From Piromyces finnis (Eukaryota; Neocallimastigomycota; Neocallimastigomycetes; Neocallimastigales; Neocallimastigaceae): a stretch of DNA of 64,000 bases. Of this stretch, positions 1 through 12,332 are shown in pieces. Each line of letters begins with the position of its first letter. The stretch's first letter is position 1. The notes beneath the pieces were generated by a model that worked only from the letters and a program-made list of their open reading frames with translations, was not told the origin of the DNA and did not search any database. Position numbers and translations under genes: made by a program. The stretch lies in assembly GCA_002104945.1 (NCBI GenBank), contig MCFH01000011.1:815501-879500 (forward strand). Direction: 5' to 3'.

Positions 1-952
1 TTGCACTTTTGCATTCAAAAAAAAATCAACGAAAAAAAGAATTTACTTTTATAAAAACTTAATTTTTTTGTGTCACCCATTTAATTTAAAATGTTACAAA
101 TTTAAATTTACACGCATGCTTATTGGTTAAAATTTTTATAAAAGTTTTAAAAACCATTAATTTAAAAAAAAAAAATTTTAAAACCAGAAAAAGTAAAGAA
201 GTAAAAAAAAAAAAAAAAGATGGGTAGTTTCAGTAGTAAGCTAACAACAAAAAACAATAAAAAAAAGAGGTTTTTTTTTGAAAGGAAATAAAAAGACATT
301 TTTTTTATTAATCTTCATGATAATAATGAAATAAAAACTTTTCTTTTTTTTTATGTCTACTCTATCATCATAAAATCATTCTATTACTCATACACATTTT
401 ATACGATGTTGTGTTATAGTAAAAATGTGTTTATCAATTAATAATATTCTTTATATTTCATACTTTTTTTTATAATAATAATTAGAATAATTAGAATAAT
501 TGGAATAATAATAATAAATGTATGATGATTTAAAAAATAAAAACTTGAAAGTTTTGTTTAAAAGTGTGGTGGTTCATTTAAAAAAATAAAAAAAATATTA
601 CCTTTGCATCTGGTTGGTTTTTTATCATTTAAAACTTTTATTAATTTTTATGTGTGTCATTTAAAGTTTGGCATCTAATTAAAAAATTAATAAAAAAAAA
701 AGTATAAATAGAGTAAGTTTTTTCTTTAAAATAAAAATTAAAAAATAAAAAACAAAAAATAAAAATAAATAAAAAATAAAATAAAATTAAAAGAAATCAA
801 TTTATAAAAAAAAAATATATCTATTTTAAAGAGAGAGTAATAAAAATAAAAATAAAAAAACAAACAAAAAATAAAATAGAAATTTAAACAAACATTTATA
901 GAATTAATAAAAAAAGTTTAGATATTATTCAATATAATAAATAAAAATAAAA
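1..952. other. AT-rich 5' flank, no gene seen
   Basis: This stretch holds poly-A/poly-T runs and short AT repeats and no convincing open frame on either strand. Its last 250 bases serve as promoter and 5' UTR of the secreted repeat-protein gene that starts at 953. Confidence 0.6.
703..710 (+). promoter_or_regulatory. possible TATA box for the repeat-protein gene
   Basis: TATAAATA lies about 240 bases before the ATG at 953 and is followed by an A-rich leader. In DNA this AT-rich, TATA-like strings are common by chance, so the call is weak. Confidence 0.3.
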
Positions 953-2056
953 ATGAAATCTGCTATTTTTAGTCAAATTTTATTCACTTTATTTGTTGTC
1001 TTTGTTAGCATTTCAAGTGCTAGAGGTGGACGTTGCTTTGTAAAAAAACACCCAAAGGATATTGAAATTATTGCTAATGGTGAAGGTAGTAGTAGTGAAG
1101 AAGAAACTGAAGTTTTAACTACTATTATTACCATTATCGAATCTACTACTATCACTATTCCAGAAGAAACAACTACTATTTTAAATGAAGAAACTTCAAT
1201 TCCAATTGAATCAACTACAACTGTTTCTACTCCAATTGAATCAACTCCAGTTGCTACTTCAGTCGCTACTCCAGTTGAATCAACTACTGAAGCTAAGGAT
1301 ATTCCAACTAGTACTAAGACTTTACCAGTAACTAGTTCAAAGACTCTTCCAGCTGAAACTCCAGCTAAGACTCTTCCAGCTGAATCTGCTAAGACTCTTC
1401 CAGCTGAAACTCCAGCTAAGACTCTTCCAGCTGAATCTACTAAGACTCTTCCAGCTGAAACTCCAGCTAAGACTCTTCCAGCTGAATCTGCTAAGACCAC
1501 TAAAGCTGAATCTACTAAGACTACTAAGGATGAAGACAAGGCTACTGGTGTCAAGACTCTTCCAACCACTGCCAAGAACCCACCAAATACTGGTTTAAAG
1601 ACTATTCCAACCAAGACTATTCCAGCTGAAGCTTTAGGTAAGACTACTGGTACTAAGACTCTTCCAGCTGAATCTACTAAGACTCTTCCAGCTGAAACTC
1701 CAGCTAAGACTCTTCCAGCTGAATCTGCTAAGACCACTAAAGCTGAATCTACTAAGACTACTAAGGATGAAGACAAGGCTACTGGTGTCAAGACTCTTCC
1801 AACCACTGCCAAGAACCCACCAAATACTGGTTTAAAGACTATTCCAACTAAGACTATTCCAGCTGAAGCTTTAGGTAAGACTACCAAGACTATCATAAAG
1901 ACTGTCACTAAAACTATCCCAACAGAATCCATTGAAACTAAGACTGGTTCTGCTGCTTCTGAAACTTTAGTTAATGATCTTCCATTTGAAGACTTATTAG
2001 TCTCTCTTGAAGAATTTGTTAAGACTGCTTCAGAACATCTTTCAGAATCTGCCTAA
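953..2056 (+). CDS. secreted Thr/Lys/Pro-rich tandem-repeat protein
   Basis: Single-exon protein of 367 residues. Residues 1-24 form a signal peptide (KS, a hydrophobic core, then SSARG before a mature GGRCF). Residues about 45-120 are Thr/Glu/Ile/Pro-rich. Residues about 120-310 are built from short units of the type KTLPAES, KTLPAETPA and KTTKAES, including a 79-residue block present twice in tandem. The C-terminus (about 330-367) is less repetitive and acidic. No enzymatic or dockerin domain is visible. The composition suggests an extended, possibly O-glycosylated wall or extracellular protein, or a linker-like surface protein; this is inference. Codons are G+C-richer than the flanks and use a narrow set (ACT, AAG, CCA, GCT), as in the CotH genes, which suggests high expression. 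A long antisense frame over the same region is a by-product of the repeat codons. Confidence 0.8.
   Translation: MKSAIFSQILFTLFVVFVSISSARGGRCFVKKHPKDIEIIANGEGSSSEEETEVLTTIITIIESTTITIPEETTTILNEETSIPIESTTTVSTPIESTPVATSVATPVESTTEAKDIPTSTKTLPVTSSKTLPAETPAKTLPAESAKTLPAETPAKTLPAESTKTLPAETPAKTLPAESAKTTKAESTKTTKDEDKATGVKTLPTTAKNPPNTGLKTIPTKTIPAEALGKTTGTKTLPAESTKTLPAETPAKTLPAESAKTTKAESTKTTKDEDKATGVKTLPTTAKNPPNTGLKTIPTKTIPAEALGKTTKTIIKTVTKTIPTESIETKTGSAASETLVNDLPFEDLLVSLEEFVKTASEHLSESA
1416..1889 (+). repeat. two tandem copies of a 237-bp coding repeat
   Basis: Copy 1 spans about 1416-1652 and copy 2 about 1653-1889. Equivalent positions (for example 1421 and 1658, or 1631 and 1868) are exactly 237 bases apart, which is 79 codons, so the frame is kept. 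The copies are almost identical, including silent sites, so the duplication is recent or homogenised. Confidence 0.85.
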
Positions 2057-4351
2057 ATCAATTAAAATTGTATATCAATTTATGTAATTAATATATTAAT
2101 TGTATATATTAAAAAATTACTTGATTTAAAATAGAACTATGCAATATTGATTAAATGGCCATAATTATTTTATAAAATTCAAGTAGTTTGAATTGAACAA
2201 CTTTATAATAATATATATATATGTATATATATTTGATCTAAACTAATCTTTAATCTTGAAATAATAATACCCTATCCTATAATATAATAATAATAATAAT
2301 ACATTTTTTAAAATAATTTACATGTATATTTTTTAGTACAAACAAATTAATATTTGTATATTAATTAACCCAAACAATATCAATATTTTTCTTTTAAAAA
2401 AAAAAAAAGAAAGAAAAATAGATTTTATTGTTTTTTTTATTATAAAAAACGATAAAATGTCAAATCAAAAAATAATTATAAAAAATAATAATTATGTACT
2501 AGTATAGTATATAATCCCAATAAGTAGTCTATGATTATTATTTTTTTTTTTCATAAATATAATAATAATAGTAATATATAATAATATATAATATATAATA
2601 ATAATAAAAATAACACATTAAATCTATAATTGTTTATTTCAAATATCAACCTAAAAATTAAAAGAAAAATAAAAGTTTTTAAAAACACCAAAAGTTTATT
2701 GTGCTATAAATGCAAACATACAGTGTATAATAGACATTTAATATAAATATTAATGCTTAACTTTTTATTATTAAAAAAAAAAGAATAGGCAAATAGGTTG
2801 TCTATTGCAAAAAAAAAAAAAAAAAAAGTTATGTACCAATAATAAACCTAATTGAAAAAAAAAAATAGAAAGGGATCAGAGGAATATATCAAATTTTTCT
2901 TTTTATAGTATGAAGACCTTTTCCAAAAGATAAACTCTTTTTTTTTTTTATGGTATAATTGAGAAATATGCGAGGAATAAAAAAAAAATAAAAAAATAAA
3001 ACTAAAATGTATATTAGTTTGAAAAGGTTTATTCTTTCATGATTTATTATAAAAAAATTTTTTTTACATTGTTTTGATGAATATATCTATTCATGGATTC
3101 ATGCTTTATTTAATTATTTATAGAATTTTTAATATTAACCAAATTTGGTTAATATTAGGTTTTTTTATTTTATTTTATTTTATTTATTATTATTATTATT
3201 TTTTTTTTTACTTTATCATAGGGAAATCATTTCAAATCAGAAAGTAAAAAAGTTTAATAAATATTTAAATATTTCCTTCTCTCTCTCTCTCTCTCTCTTT
3301 TTTTTTTTACTCTATAAAACGTTTTATTTTCTATTCTGTTATAATATTATTGGGAGTAAAATAAGATGAAAAAAAAAAAAAAAGTATAGTGTTAAAATAC
3401 ACAACTATATTATTAATTATCTATTAATTAATATTTATTTATAATTATTATTTATAAAATATACAAAAGTAAAAAAAATGGATGAGATTTGCTTTTACGG
3501 TATAAATACAAATATACGAAATATCATGGCCATTCAATTAATATTATAGTTTTATTTAAAAAGATAATGGTTAAACTTTTAAAATTTCTTTCTTTCTTTT
3601 TTTTTTTTTTAATAATGTTAAATATCGTATTTACAAGGTAAAAATATAAAATTACAAAATTAGAATTGTTTGTCTTTTTTTTTTTTTTATTTTATTTTCC
3701 ATTTCATTAAATTATTAAATTGTTATTCCTATTACTTTTTCTTTAATTCTGTTCACATTTCAATTTCTAAAAAAAGAAGCATTTGTTTTTTTTTTTTTGT
3801 ATTAAATTATTAAATGATAGTTTTTTTTTTAATTCATTTTATCCTTTTATAAAAAATATAGTTTTCTTTATAATGCCTACATAAAATATACAATAATGAT
3901 AATGATAAAAGGAATAGCATATTGAATATAAAAAAAAGAAGAAAATGTTAACTTTTAAAAAAAAGTTTTTTTTTTAAAAATTTCATTTTTTTAATTTAAT
4001 CTATTTAATATATTAACCAATATATTGATTCTTATATTAATTCAATTAATTAAAATTTTAAATTCATATATTCTATTATAAAAATAATATAATAATAAAT
4101 ATATTAAAATTTTCTAATATTACCTATTATTTTTTTTACAAAAAAAAAAAAAAGGTAACTTTATGAAGGCATCGTTAAAAAAGAAATAATACCATTATTA
4201 TAAAATAATATTAATTATGAAATATTAATAAACCTTGTAGTATACTAATTTATTTGAAATTTATCTGTCACTAATTAATTAATTTATACATATATATAAA
4301 ACACATAAATTTATCAATTAAAAACAAAAAATAATAATATATAGATAAAAA
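2057..4351. other. AT-rich intergenic region, no gene seen
   Basis: Only homopolymer runs, short AT repeats and a small CT tract near 3282-3300 are visible. The 74-codon open frame at 3145-3369 reads as poly-Phe/Leu low complexity and is not supported as a gene. Confidence 0.6.
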
Positions 4352-5035
4352 ATGTCATCATCAAAACCAACTGAAGAAGAATTAGAAATGCAAAAATTGC
4401 ATGATATTAAAGAACATATTGATAAGATATTTTATTCAGACCGTTATTATGACGATGTTTTTGAATATAGACATGTAGTTTTACCAAAACAAATAGCTAG
4501 ATGGTTACCACCAAAAAAGATTTTATCAGAAGAAGAATGGCGATCTTTTGGTGTTAGACAATCTCTTGGATGGGAACATTATATGATTCACGGTAAATAT
4601 TATTATTAATAATTATGTATAAACTCTTTGATTTAAATAAATAAATAAAAAAAAAAAAAAAAAAAAAATGCAAATAATGAATAATAGTAATAATAATAGT
4701 AATAATATATAAAAAAAAAATTTTATTAAATGAATAGAAAAAAAAATAATGAAAAACTAATTTTTTTATTTTTTTTTTTAAATTATTTTAAAAACTTGTT
4801 AAAAATCATTAAATCATTATATATATTTAAAATATAAAAATCATGGTGAATTGACTTGTATTATTCAATCCTATACGTATTTAATGAAAAATCATTTTTT
4901 ATAAATTTAATAATAACAGCACCAGAACCACATATTTTATTATTTAGAAGAGAAAAGGATTACCAAAAGAAATATGGTAATAATTTAAAACCAACCACAG
5001 CTAATAATAATTCAGTTGGTGGTATGGCTGGTTAA
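4352..5035 (+). CDS. CKS1: cyclin-dependent kinase regulatory subunit CKS1
   Basis: Two exons, 4352-4592 and 4920-5035, join to give 118 residues. The intron (gtaaat...acag) splits a codon. CKS proteins bind CDK catalytic subunits and phosphothreonine sites to control cell-cycle transitions. Visible family hallmarks are [48 protein letters not shown] and, across the intron, the beta-hinge H[11 protein letters not shown]. Without splicing the frame would end after KYYY, losing the essential last strand, so the intron is well supported. Exon 2 adds a short polar tail (KDYQKKYG... ending GGMAG) beyond the usual core of about 80 residues, as in other fungal CKS1 proteins. The start is the only ATG before the conserved region and follows an A-rich leader. 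Confidence 0.95.
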
Positions 5036-5792
5036 AATTAATCATTAAGATTAAAAAAAAAAAAAGAAAAAAGAAAAGCAATATATATCTATTATACACA
5101 TTTTATTATTATTATTATTATTTATTTTATTTTATAATTTTTTTTCCTTATAAAAGTTCCACATTAGTATTTTCTTTTTTTATTATTTATTTATTAAAAA
5201 AAATATAGCAATAGAAATCACCAATAGTAATCATGATATAACAACAAAAACAAAAAAACATTAATTATATTGTAACAACAGCAACAATAATAATATGTAT
5301 TCTATATGTCTTTATATAAATAGAATATAAAAGTTTATTTTTTTTATACAATTAAACAAACATGTATTTAAGTTAAAAATAATATCTATATAACAATTAA
5401 TAAATTTTAATTCATATTTTATAAAAACAAAAACAAAAAAAAAAAAAAAGTCTCTCTATATATTATTAAATATGATATTCGCTCTATATTAAAGTAATGA
5501 ATGTACCTTTTTATCAATTGAGTTCAGTGTCACCATTATTATTAATTAATAATATCAGAGTTTATAAAAGCTTATTTAAAAAAAAAAAAAAAAAAGAATT
5601 ACTAGAATACCCTATTATTCCTTTTTATTACTAAATGTTTCAATTCATTTCCTCCTTTTTTCTCTCTATATATACTCTATTAAAGCATTGGTAATAGGAT
5701 ATTCATTAAAAAATGATTAAACTTTTAGAAAATGTTATTATTAAGTATTTAGTTTTTTTTTAAACAATTATAATAATGATAATAATTAGAGT

Positions 5793-5989
5793 AATAATAC
5801 TAATACTAATACTAATACTAATACTAATACTAATACTAATACTAATACTAATACTAATACTAATACTAATACTAATACTAATACTAATACTAATACTAAT
5901 ACTAATACTAATACTAATACTAATACTAATACTAATACTAATACTAATACTAATACTAATACTAATACTAATACTACTACTAATACTAA

Positions 5990-6027
<38 letters not shown>

Positions 6028-6107
6028 ATACTAATACTAATACTAATACTAATACTAATACTAATACTAATACTAATACTAATACTAATACTAATACTAA
6101 TACTAAT
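5793..6107 (+). repeat. TAATAC hexanucleotide satellite with ACT triplet inserts
   Basis: About 315 bases of near-perfect AATACT/TAATAC hexamers, interrupted by ACT triplet blocks near 5974-5982 and 5998-6027. Because the unit has no stop in some frames, both strands carry long artefactual frames (Ile-Leu dipeptides on plus, Val-Leu on minus). They are not treated as genes. Confidence 0.95.
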
Positions 6108-6339
6108 AATTTTTCAACTGCCATCAAAAAATCTAGAATATAGAATGTGCCTTTTTTTTTTTATTTATTAAAAAAAAAACAAACTTTAAATCATATTAAA
6201 ATAAAAAAAAATTTAATTGGATAAATTTTAAAAAATTAATTTATTTTTCATTAAAACTTAAAAGAGTAAAGCAGTAAAAAGTCAGCAGTAAAAAAATAAA
6301 AAAAAGAATATTTTAAACGAAGAAAGAAAAAAAGAAAAA

Positions 6340-6680
6340 ACTGCTTTATAATAATAAAAAAAATGAATAAATTCTATTTCTTATAATTAATAAATAATGA
6401 TTTATTTATTATTGAATTTTTTATTTTATCTTAAAAATGAGGTATATAGAATAGACAATAGACAATCGACATAAAATAGATATTAGAATAACCTATTTAA
6501 TACTAATAAATAAAAAATAAACTTTAGTCTTTTATGTTGTTTGTAAGAGTGTTTTCTAAAATCAATGGAAATAAAAAATATACACCTTTTTTTTTTCTAT
6601 TCTATTTTCTTTTTTTTTTTTTATGCAACCTGTTTTGATAATTCATTTTGATGGTAAAGTTAACACTATTCAAAAGGAAA
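6340..6680. repeat. segment duplicated at about 8480-8810 (copy 1)
   Basis: The stretch from the TAATAATA/ATGAATAAA-like start through TTCTATTTCTTATAATTAAT, AATAACCTATTTAATA, TTGTTTGTAAGAG and TTTGATGGTAAAGT is matched in the same order at about 8480-8810, with substitutions and small indels. Copy 2 is the immediate 3' flank of the four-TM gene, so copy 1 could be the flank left by a lost tandem paralogue. Confidence 0.65.
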
Positions 6681-7386
6681 AAGAACATTTTTTTTTTATT
6701 TAAATTAATAATAAGAATAAGAAGCTCACATAAGAAATAAAAAAAAAAGGTTTTAATTTTTTTATAATTATAATTAAGTATTCATTGTTATCATTTTCTT
6801 TACCAAATAAAAAAAAGAAAAAAGGAATAATTAAAATAATATTTAAGGTATTTAACCGTCAATCAACTTATTATTGTAGTATTTCTTTTTTTTTTTTTTT
6901 TTTTTTTTAATATTCATTTGTTAGAATATGTAAATTTTTTCAAATTTAAAAAATTAAATGACTTTTATTAAGGTTTGTGTGCTTAGTATGTAATAATAAT
7001 TATAATAATTCATAGTAATATGAAATAGATTATATGCTTAGCATCAATTATAAAAATTATAATAGTTCATATTATGTAAAAGTGTAATCCAATTCCTTTT
7101 TTTTTTACCATGTTTCGTTGTTGTGGTTGATCCTTTCATGAAAATTTTAATTTTACTGCCTCATTCTAGAATGTATCTTTTTTTTTTTTAAAAAGGGATC
7201 CAATAAATTTAAAATTTAATTTATTTTTTAGAAAAATTGATTTAGGGGAAAAAATAAAAAGTATAAAAAATCAAGTTTTTTTTTTCTTTTTATTAAGAAA
7301 GTAAAAAAAAAAAGAAAAGACTTTGAAATTAATATAAAATAAAAAAATAAAAAAGTAAAAAAATAAAAAAGTATAAAAAGTAAAAA

Positions 7387-8462
7387 ATGGCTTCAAAAGG
7401 TGAATTCAAGAGACGCTTTCCAAAAATTAATAATTGTTGTATCTGCTTAAAATTAAAAACAGGTGTTTTTATATTTACCGGTATAATACTAGTAAGTTTT
7501 TTTTAAAAAAAAAATAATATAAAATATATACTACATAGAAATAATTATATATAAAATTTACTCCTTCTTTTATACTTGTATATGATACTAATTGTTATTT
7601 TTTTTTTTTTAAAAAATATCCAAAAGTTAATCATTGTTATTAATGTATTAAGTAATTTGAATTTTATCTTTAGCAACAATGACTCAGTTTTGTCTTCTAG
7701 TAGTATATTTAATACGACAACAAAAATTATTAATGAACTAGGAACAGTTTATCAATACTCTTATTATATATACATTCTTGTTAATGCCATATTAATTGTT
7801 TCATTAGTATTATTAATTATTGGTATATTAAAGGTAATTTTAATATCGTATAATCATTTCTTATGATATATAGATTTATTTTTTTTTTAAAAAAAAGATA
7901 CAATCTATAGTTACTAATAGTGTTATTTTTTTTATTATTTAATGTTTTTTTTTTCCTAAAGGCAAAATTAATCTTTTTAAGTCAATTTAAGATTGTTTTT
8001 CTTCTTTACATTATTTTTTATTTGATTTATAATATCTTCTCAATCATTTCTATGAATAATAATGCTGAAGAAATAGTAAACATCCTTGTAAAAGATAAGT
8101 CATTTAACGATTTAATAATAAACAATAATATTGACGAAGAAGACTTTAAAAGCTCTATGTTAAGCTCAATTAAAAATAGTTTTACTTTTGAAATATTTTA
8201 TAGTATTATTATATGCGCACTCTATGTAAGTTATTTATAAAAAAAAAAAAAAAAAAAGAATTTTTAAAAATAAATATAAATATATATATATTTAATAAGG
8301 AATAAGATTATTTTTTTAACTAATTTTTCAATATATATATATATACATATATATATTTAAAAAAAAAAGGCTTATTATTATGTTGCTACTTGCTCTCTTG
8401 CTGAAGATATTGAAGAAAGTGTTTATGAAGAAATTGACACAAGAAATTTGGAAAATAACTAA
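7387..8462 (+). CDS. four-transmembrane protein, four exons
   Basis: Exons 7387-7491, 7627-7833, 7962-8225 and 8370-8462 join in phase 0 at every junction (donors gtaagt, gtaatt, gtaagt) to give 222 residues. The N-terminus is basic and polar (MASKGEFKRRFPKINN), followed by CCICLKLKTG just before TM1. TM1 is about 26-50, TM2 about 85-107, TM3 about 117-140 and TM4 about 185-207. A polar loop with acidic residues lies between TM3 and TM4, and the tail is acidic (EDIEESVYEEIDTRN). The Cys-rich motif before TM1 and the 4-TM layout resemble small LAPTM/tetraspan-like endomembrane proteins found in fungi, but I do not recognise a specific family. Each intron removes stop codons, and all four hydrophobic segments are intact only in the spliced product, which supports the model. 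Confidence 0.75.
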
Positions 8463-8479
8463 TTCAAAAAATCACATAA

Positions 8480-8810
8480 TTTAATAATAATATAAAAAAA
8501 AAGAATAAACTCTATTTCTCATAATTAATAAATAATGATGATTTATTTATTATTGAATTTTTTTTTATATTTTACTTTAAAATAGACATAGAATAACCTA
8601 TTTAATAATAATGAATAAAAAGTATTCATAAAAAAAAAAAAAAATGAATAAAATGTATATTTAAAAATAAACTATGGTCTTTTTTTTTTTTATGCTTTGC
8701 TTATTATATTTTGTTTTGTTTGTAAGAGATGCTTTCTAACACCTATACTAATTCAAGAGTAAACCTCATTTTTTTTGCATTAACAACAATTTATTTCGAT
8801 GATAAAGTCA
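8480..8810. repeat. segment duplicated at about 6340-6680 (copy 2)
   Basis: This starts about 20 bases after the four-TM gene stop and matches copy 1 in the same order over roughly 300 bases, including AATAACCTATTTAATA and TTTGTTTGTAAGAG. Divergence is clear, so the duplication is not recent. Confidence 0.65.
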
Positions 8811-9506
8811 CTACACACACACACAAAAAAAACTTTTTACAAAAAAAAAAAAAGAAAATCTTTTTATATGAGATTATTATTATATTTTAAATCATGATTA
8901 TCTTTTTTTATAAAAATAAAAAGGATAATAATAGTATGTATATGATCCATTTATATAAGATTATGATCCATTTTCTTTTTTTTTTTTATATATATATATT
9001 AATTATTGGTATCTTTTATAATTAATACTTTTTTCATTCCAACTTTATTCTTTTCGTTATAAAAAGTTTTATCTTAAATAAAATAGTAAAAACTTTTTTA
9101 ACTTTATCATAATTCCTTTTTTTTTTTTTTTGTTACTGCTGCTGTTGCTGTTTTTTTCTTCATTCTAAATTCTGCTTTATTTTTTTTTTTCTTTTTTTAA
9201 AATTTTCATCCTCTATCCCAATATAATCAATAATATATTATTTATAAATAGAAAATACTAAATTAAATTAAATTTAATTTAATTATATATATATTAAAAT
9301 AAATAAAAATGTCAAATGAAATTTATATTTATTTTTAAATAAAAAAATCGAAAAGAGAGTAAAAAGTCGAAGAGTAAAAAAAAGAAAAGTTTACTTTTTT
9401 TTTTTTTAAGATGTAGCGTATAAAGCTTTAAATAATGTATTTAAACTTTTAATTATTAAACTTTTAATTGTTTGTCATTTCTCTCTTTTTTTTTTTTTTT
9501 TTGAGA

Positions 9507-9656
9507 ATGAATGGTATAAAGGTACAAATAGATCGATTAAAAACTGAATCTATAATACCTTTTTATTCATTCTATAATTTAAACTATTTCATATTTATTG
9601 TTGCTGTTGTTGTTGTTGCTGTTGGATACCTTATTAACCATACTATTTATGCTTAA
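9507..9656 (+). CDS. possible small tail-anchored membrane peptide
   Basis: Fifty codons from the ATG at 9507 encode a polar start (MNGIKVQIDRLKTES) and one hydrophobic helix near the C-terminus (FIFIVAVVVVAVGYLI). The base composition is less extreme than the flanks, but the Val/Ala run is encoded by GTT/GCT triplets that could be a simple repeat. It could be an exon, a relic or chance. No family is recognised. Confidence 0.2.
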   Translation: MNGIKVQIDRLKTESIIPFYSFYNLNYFIFIVAVVVVAVGYLINHTIYA

Positions 9657-10979
9657 TTAATAAAGCATCTTCAAGCCATTTTCCAATCCAATTCCTTTTT
9701 TTTTTTTTTTTTTTTTTTTTTTCTAAAAAAAACCTCTTTTAACTTTTTAATAAAATTTAATAATAAACTTTATTTTATATAAAAAAACCAATTAAAAAAA
9801 AATTGGAAAAATTGGAATGTGAAAAAAAAAAAATAATTTTCTCTTTATGGTTTAAAAAAAAAGTAAAAAAAAAAAAAAAAGAAAAAAAGGAACATCTTCA
9901 ATAAAAAAAAAAAAGTAAAAAAAAAAAAAGGAAAAGAAAAGAAGAAAAGTAACCAAAAAACAAAGAAAAAAAAAAAAAGAAAAAAACAAAGAAAAAAATT
10001 TAAAAAAAAAAATTAATTAAAAAACCAATTTTTGTCTTTTTTTTTTTTTTTTTTTTTAATTAACAATATAAAAATCAATTTCGAGAACTTTTTGTACTAT
10101 TCCAATAGTAAAAATGGTCTTTTAATAATACCAATAAAAAGTTCACTCACCACCAACACACAACCAAAATAATAATAATAAGAAAAAGATAAAAAAGGAA
10201 AAAGAATAAAGTTTTTTTTTTTTTTTTTTGATTAAATATTCATTGTTATTATCATTTTCTCTCTATCCTACTTTTTTTTTTTTTATAATATTTGTTTTAA
10301 ACAAAATTTTTTTTAAAAAAAAAAAGAAATTAAAATAGTGTGTTCTTTTAGTTATCAAACACCGTTGATAAGCTTAGCTTTGTAGTATTCCTTTTTCAAT
10401 ATCTTTTTATATTCTAGCATTTTTACAAAAAGTTAAAATAAAAAAAGGAATAAAATACTATTAAATCCAATTTATATATTATCTTATTATTATTAAAAAA
10501 AAAAAAACTATCTTTTTATATAAGGATATAAAAAAAAAGGAAAAAGAAAAAAAAAAAGAAAGAATAAAATTCAAGTTCAAACATTGGTTTTAAAACCTTA
10601 ATCTCTCTCTTTTTTTTTTTTATTTCTTTTTTAATTAATATTCACAATTATTAATATTCACAATTGTTAATCCAAACTCCAATTTATTATTATTATTTTT
10701 TTTCCTTTAAACAATATATATTAAGCCAGGTAAAAAAAAAAGAAGAAAAAAAAAAAAAGAATTTTAAATTTTAAAAAATTATTATTATTATTTTTTTTTA
10801 TATTTATTAAAAGTTTAAATAATAATATTTTCTAATGTCGAAATATTTCTCCATCTTTTTTTTTTTTTTTTTTTATAAAAAAAATAATTTAATTGAAAAA
10901 TTTAGAAATTTAGTATTGATATATTCTATTATTTTTTATATATCTTTTCCCCCCTTCTCAATAATAACTAGTTTAAACA

Positions 10980-12104
10980 ATGAAAAAAAATATAATAAAT
11001 ATTCCAGTAACGACAGATTTAATGAAAAATTCTCTAAGAGACCCCAACGGTATACCTGCTCAATTACAAAATGTAAAGAATTTTTCACAACTCGTCAATC
11101 GATTGGATTCTCTAAAAAATTTAACACTACAAAAAGATAATAAACGTCAATTAAATTCACTGGCTTGTCATGATTTAAAATTAAATTTTGAAAGTTCTTC
11201 AACATACCCAACAAAATCAATACCATCTACATTGTCAGTTAACACAATACTTCCACTACTACCGAAACTTCATTCATTTAGTACATTGAGTTCAATTCAA
11301 CCTCAGGTAGAAAGTGACCGTCATTTACAACCAAAAACATTCAAAATCAACTATAATCAACAACAATTTCAAATCACATGTAAATATAACACCAAAACCG
11401 ATACCGTTCATATCAATGTTGAAAAATTATCTGAAAATTTAAAAGAAACTATAGTTCCAAAAAAAACAGCAACTTCTTCTTCTTCTGCTGCTTCCCCTAT
11501 CAAAGAAATTAAAGATACCATCAATAAAACAAAAGAAACCTCATTCGCAAAGGAAAAAATTTTAAAGGAATCCTCAGGTGGATTAGGTAAAAAATTCGAG
11601 GATAAAATTATGGAAGCAAATAAAAACCATCTTTTAAAGAATCATAGTGTCATGAAAAAATTATTTAAAGATGGTAATAAAAGTGATAAGGGAGAAGAAG
11701 GAGGAGGAGGAGGAGGAGGAGAAGAAGAAGGTCAAAATAATAAGGATGTTCCGGAGACAAAAAATAGTAATGGTAATAATGTTGATAGTGGTATAAATCA
11801 AGAAAATAGTAATGATGATATAAATGATCAAAATAATGAAAATAAAACAGAAAATGCCACTACCCTTCATTCAAAGTCAGAAACTCATCGTTTCCGTATG
11901 AAACAAAAATCAAAAAAATCATTTAAAAGTCGTAGAAAAACTAGACGTGCTAGAAGAAAGGAAAAAAGAAAAAATATTACTAATGAATTATTAACCTTTT
12001 TGTTATGGTTCTTATACAGTAATACTTTAGTATTGTTAGTGGTTAGTGCAGCAGCACTTTCCTTTTCCCTTTTTATCTTTCATAGTGTTCAATTTCAAGG
12101 TATG

Positions 12105-12136
<32 letters not shown>

Positions 12137-12265
12137 TCATTTATATTTTAATTGTAAATATACTGTTCATCCATATATCTTAAATAAATTATATTTTAAT
12201 AACAATAATAATAATAATAATAATAATGATAACAATAATAATTAGAATAATAATAATAATAATTA

Positions 12266-12332
<67 letters not shown>

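Larger units (their letters stand above)
5036..7386. other. intergenic region with hexamer satellite and duplicated flank
   Basis: No gene is seen. It contains the TAATAC satellite at about 5793-6107 and, at 6340-6680, a segment that recurs downstream of the four-TM gene. The rest is AT-rich low complexity. Confidence 0.6.
8463..10979. other. AT-rich intergenic region
   Basis: After the duplicated flank this is mostly poly-A/poly-T, a short CA run near 8812-8825, and one possible small ORF at 9507-9656. No convincing conserved gene is seen. The frame starting at 10835 overlaps the MDM31 start in another frame and is rejected. Confidence 0.55.

Noticed and set aside
973-1932. 319-codon antisense frame over the secreted repeat protein
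   Set aside because: It is the reverse reading of the ACT/AAG/CCA/GCT repeat codons; the sense frame has a signal peptide and sensible composition.
3145-3369. 74-codon plus-strand frame
   Set aside because: Phe/Leu/Ser low complexity from T runs and a CT repeat.
5776-6171. Long Ile/Leu and Val/Leu frames on both strands
   Set aside because: Pure translation of the TAATAC satellite with no start context or domain.
10835-11140. Alternative frame starting before MDM31
   Set aside because: It overlaps exon 1 in another frame, begins with a poly-Phe stretch and has no family similarity.
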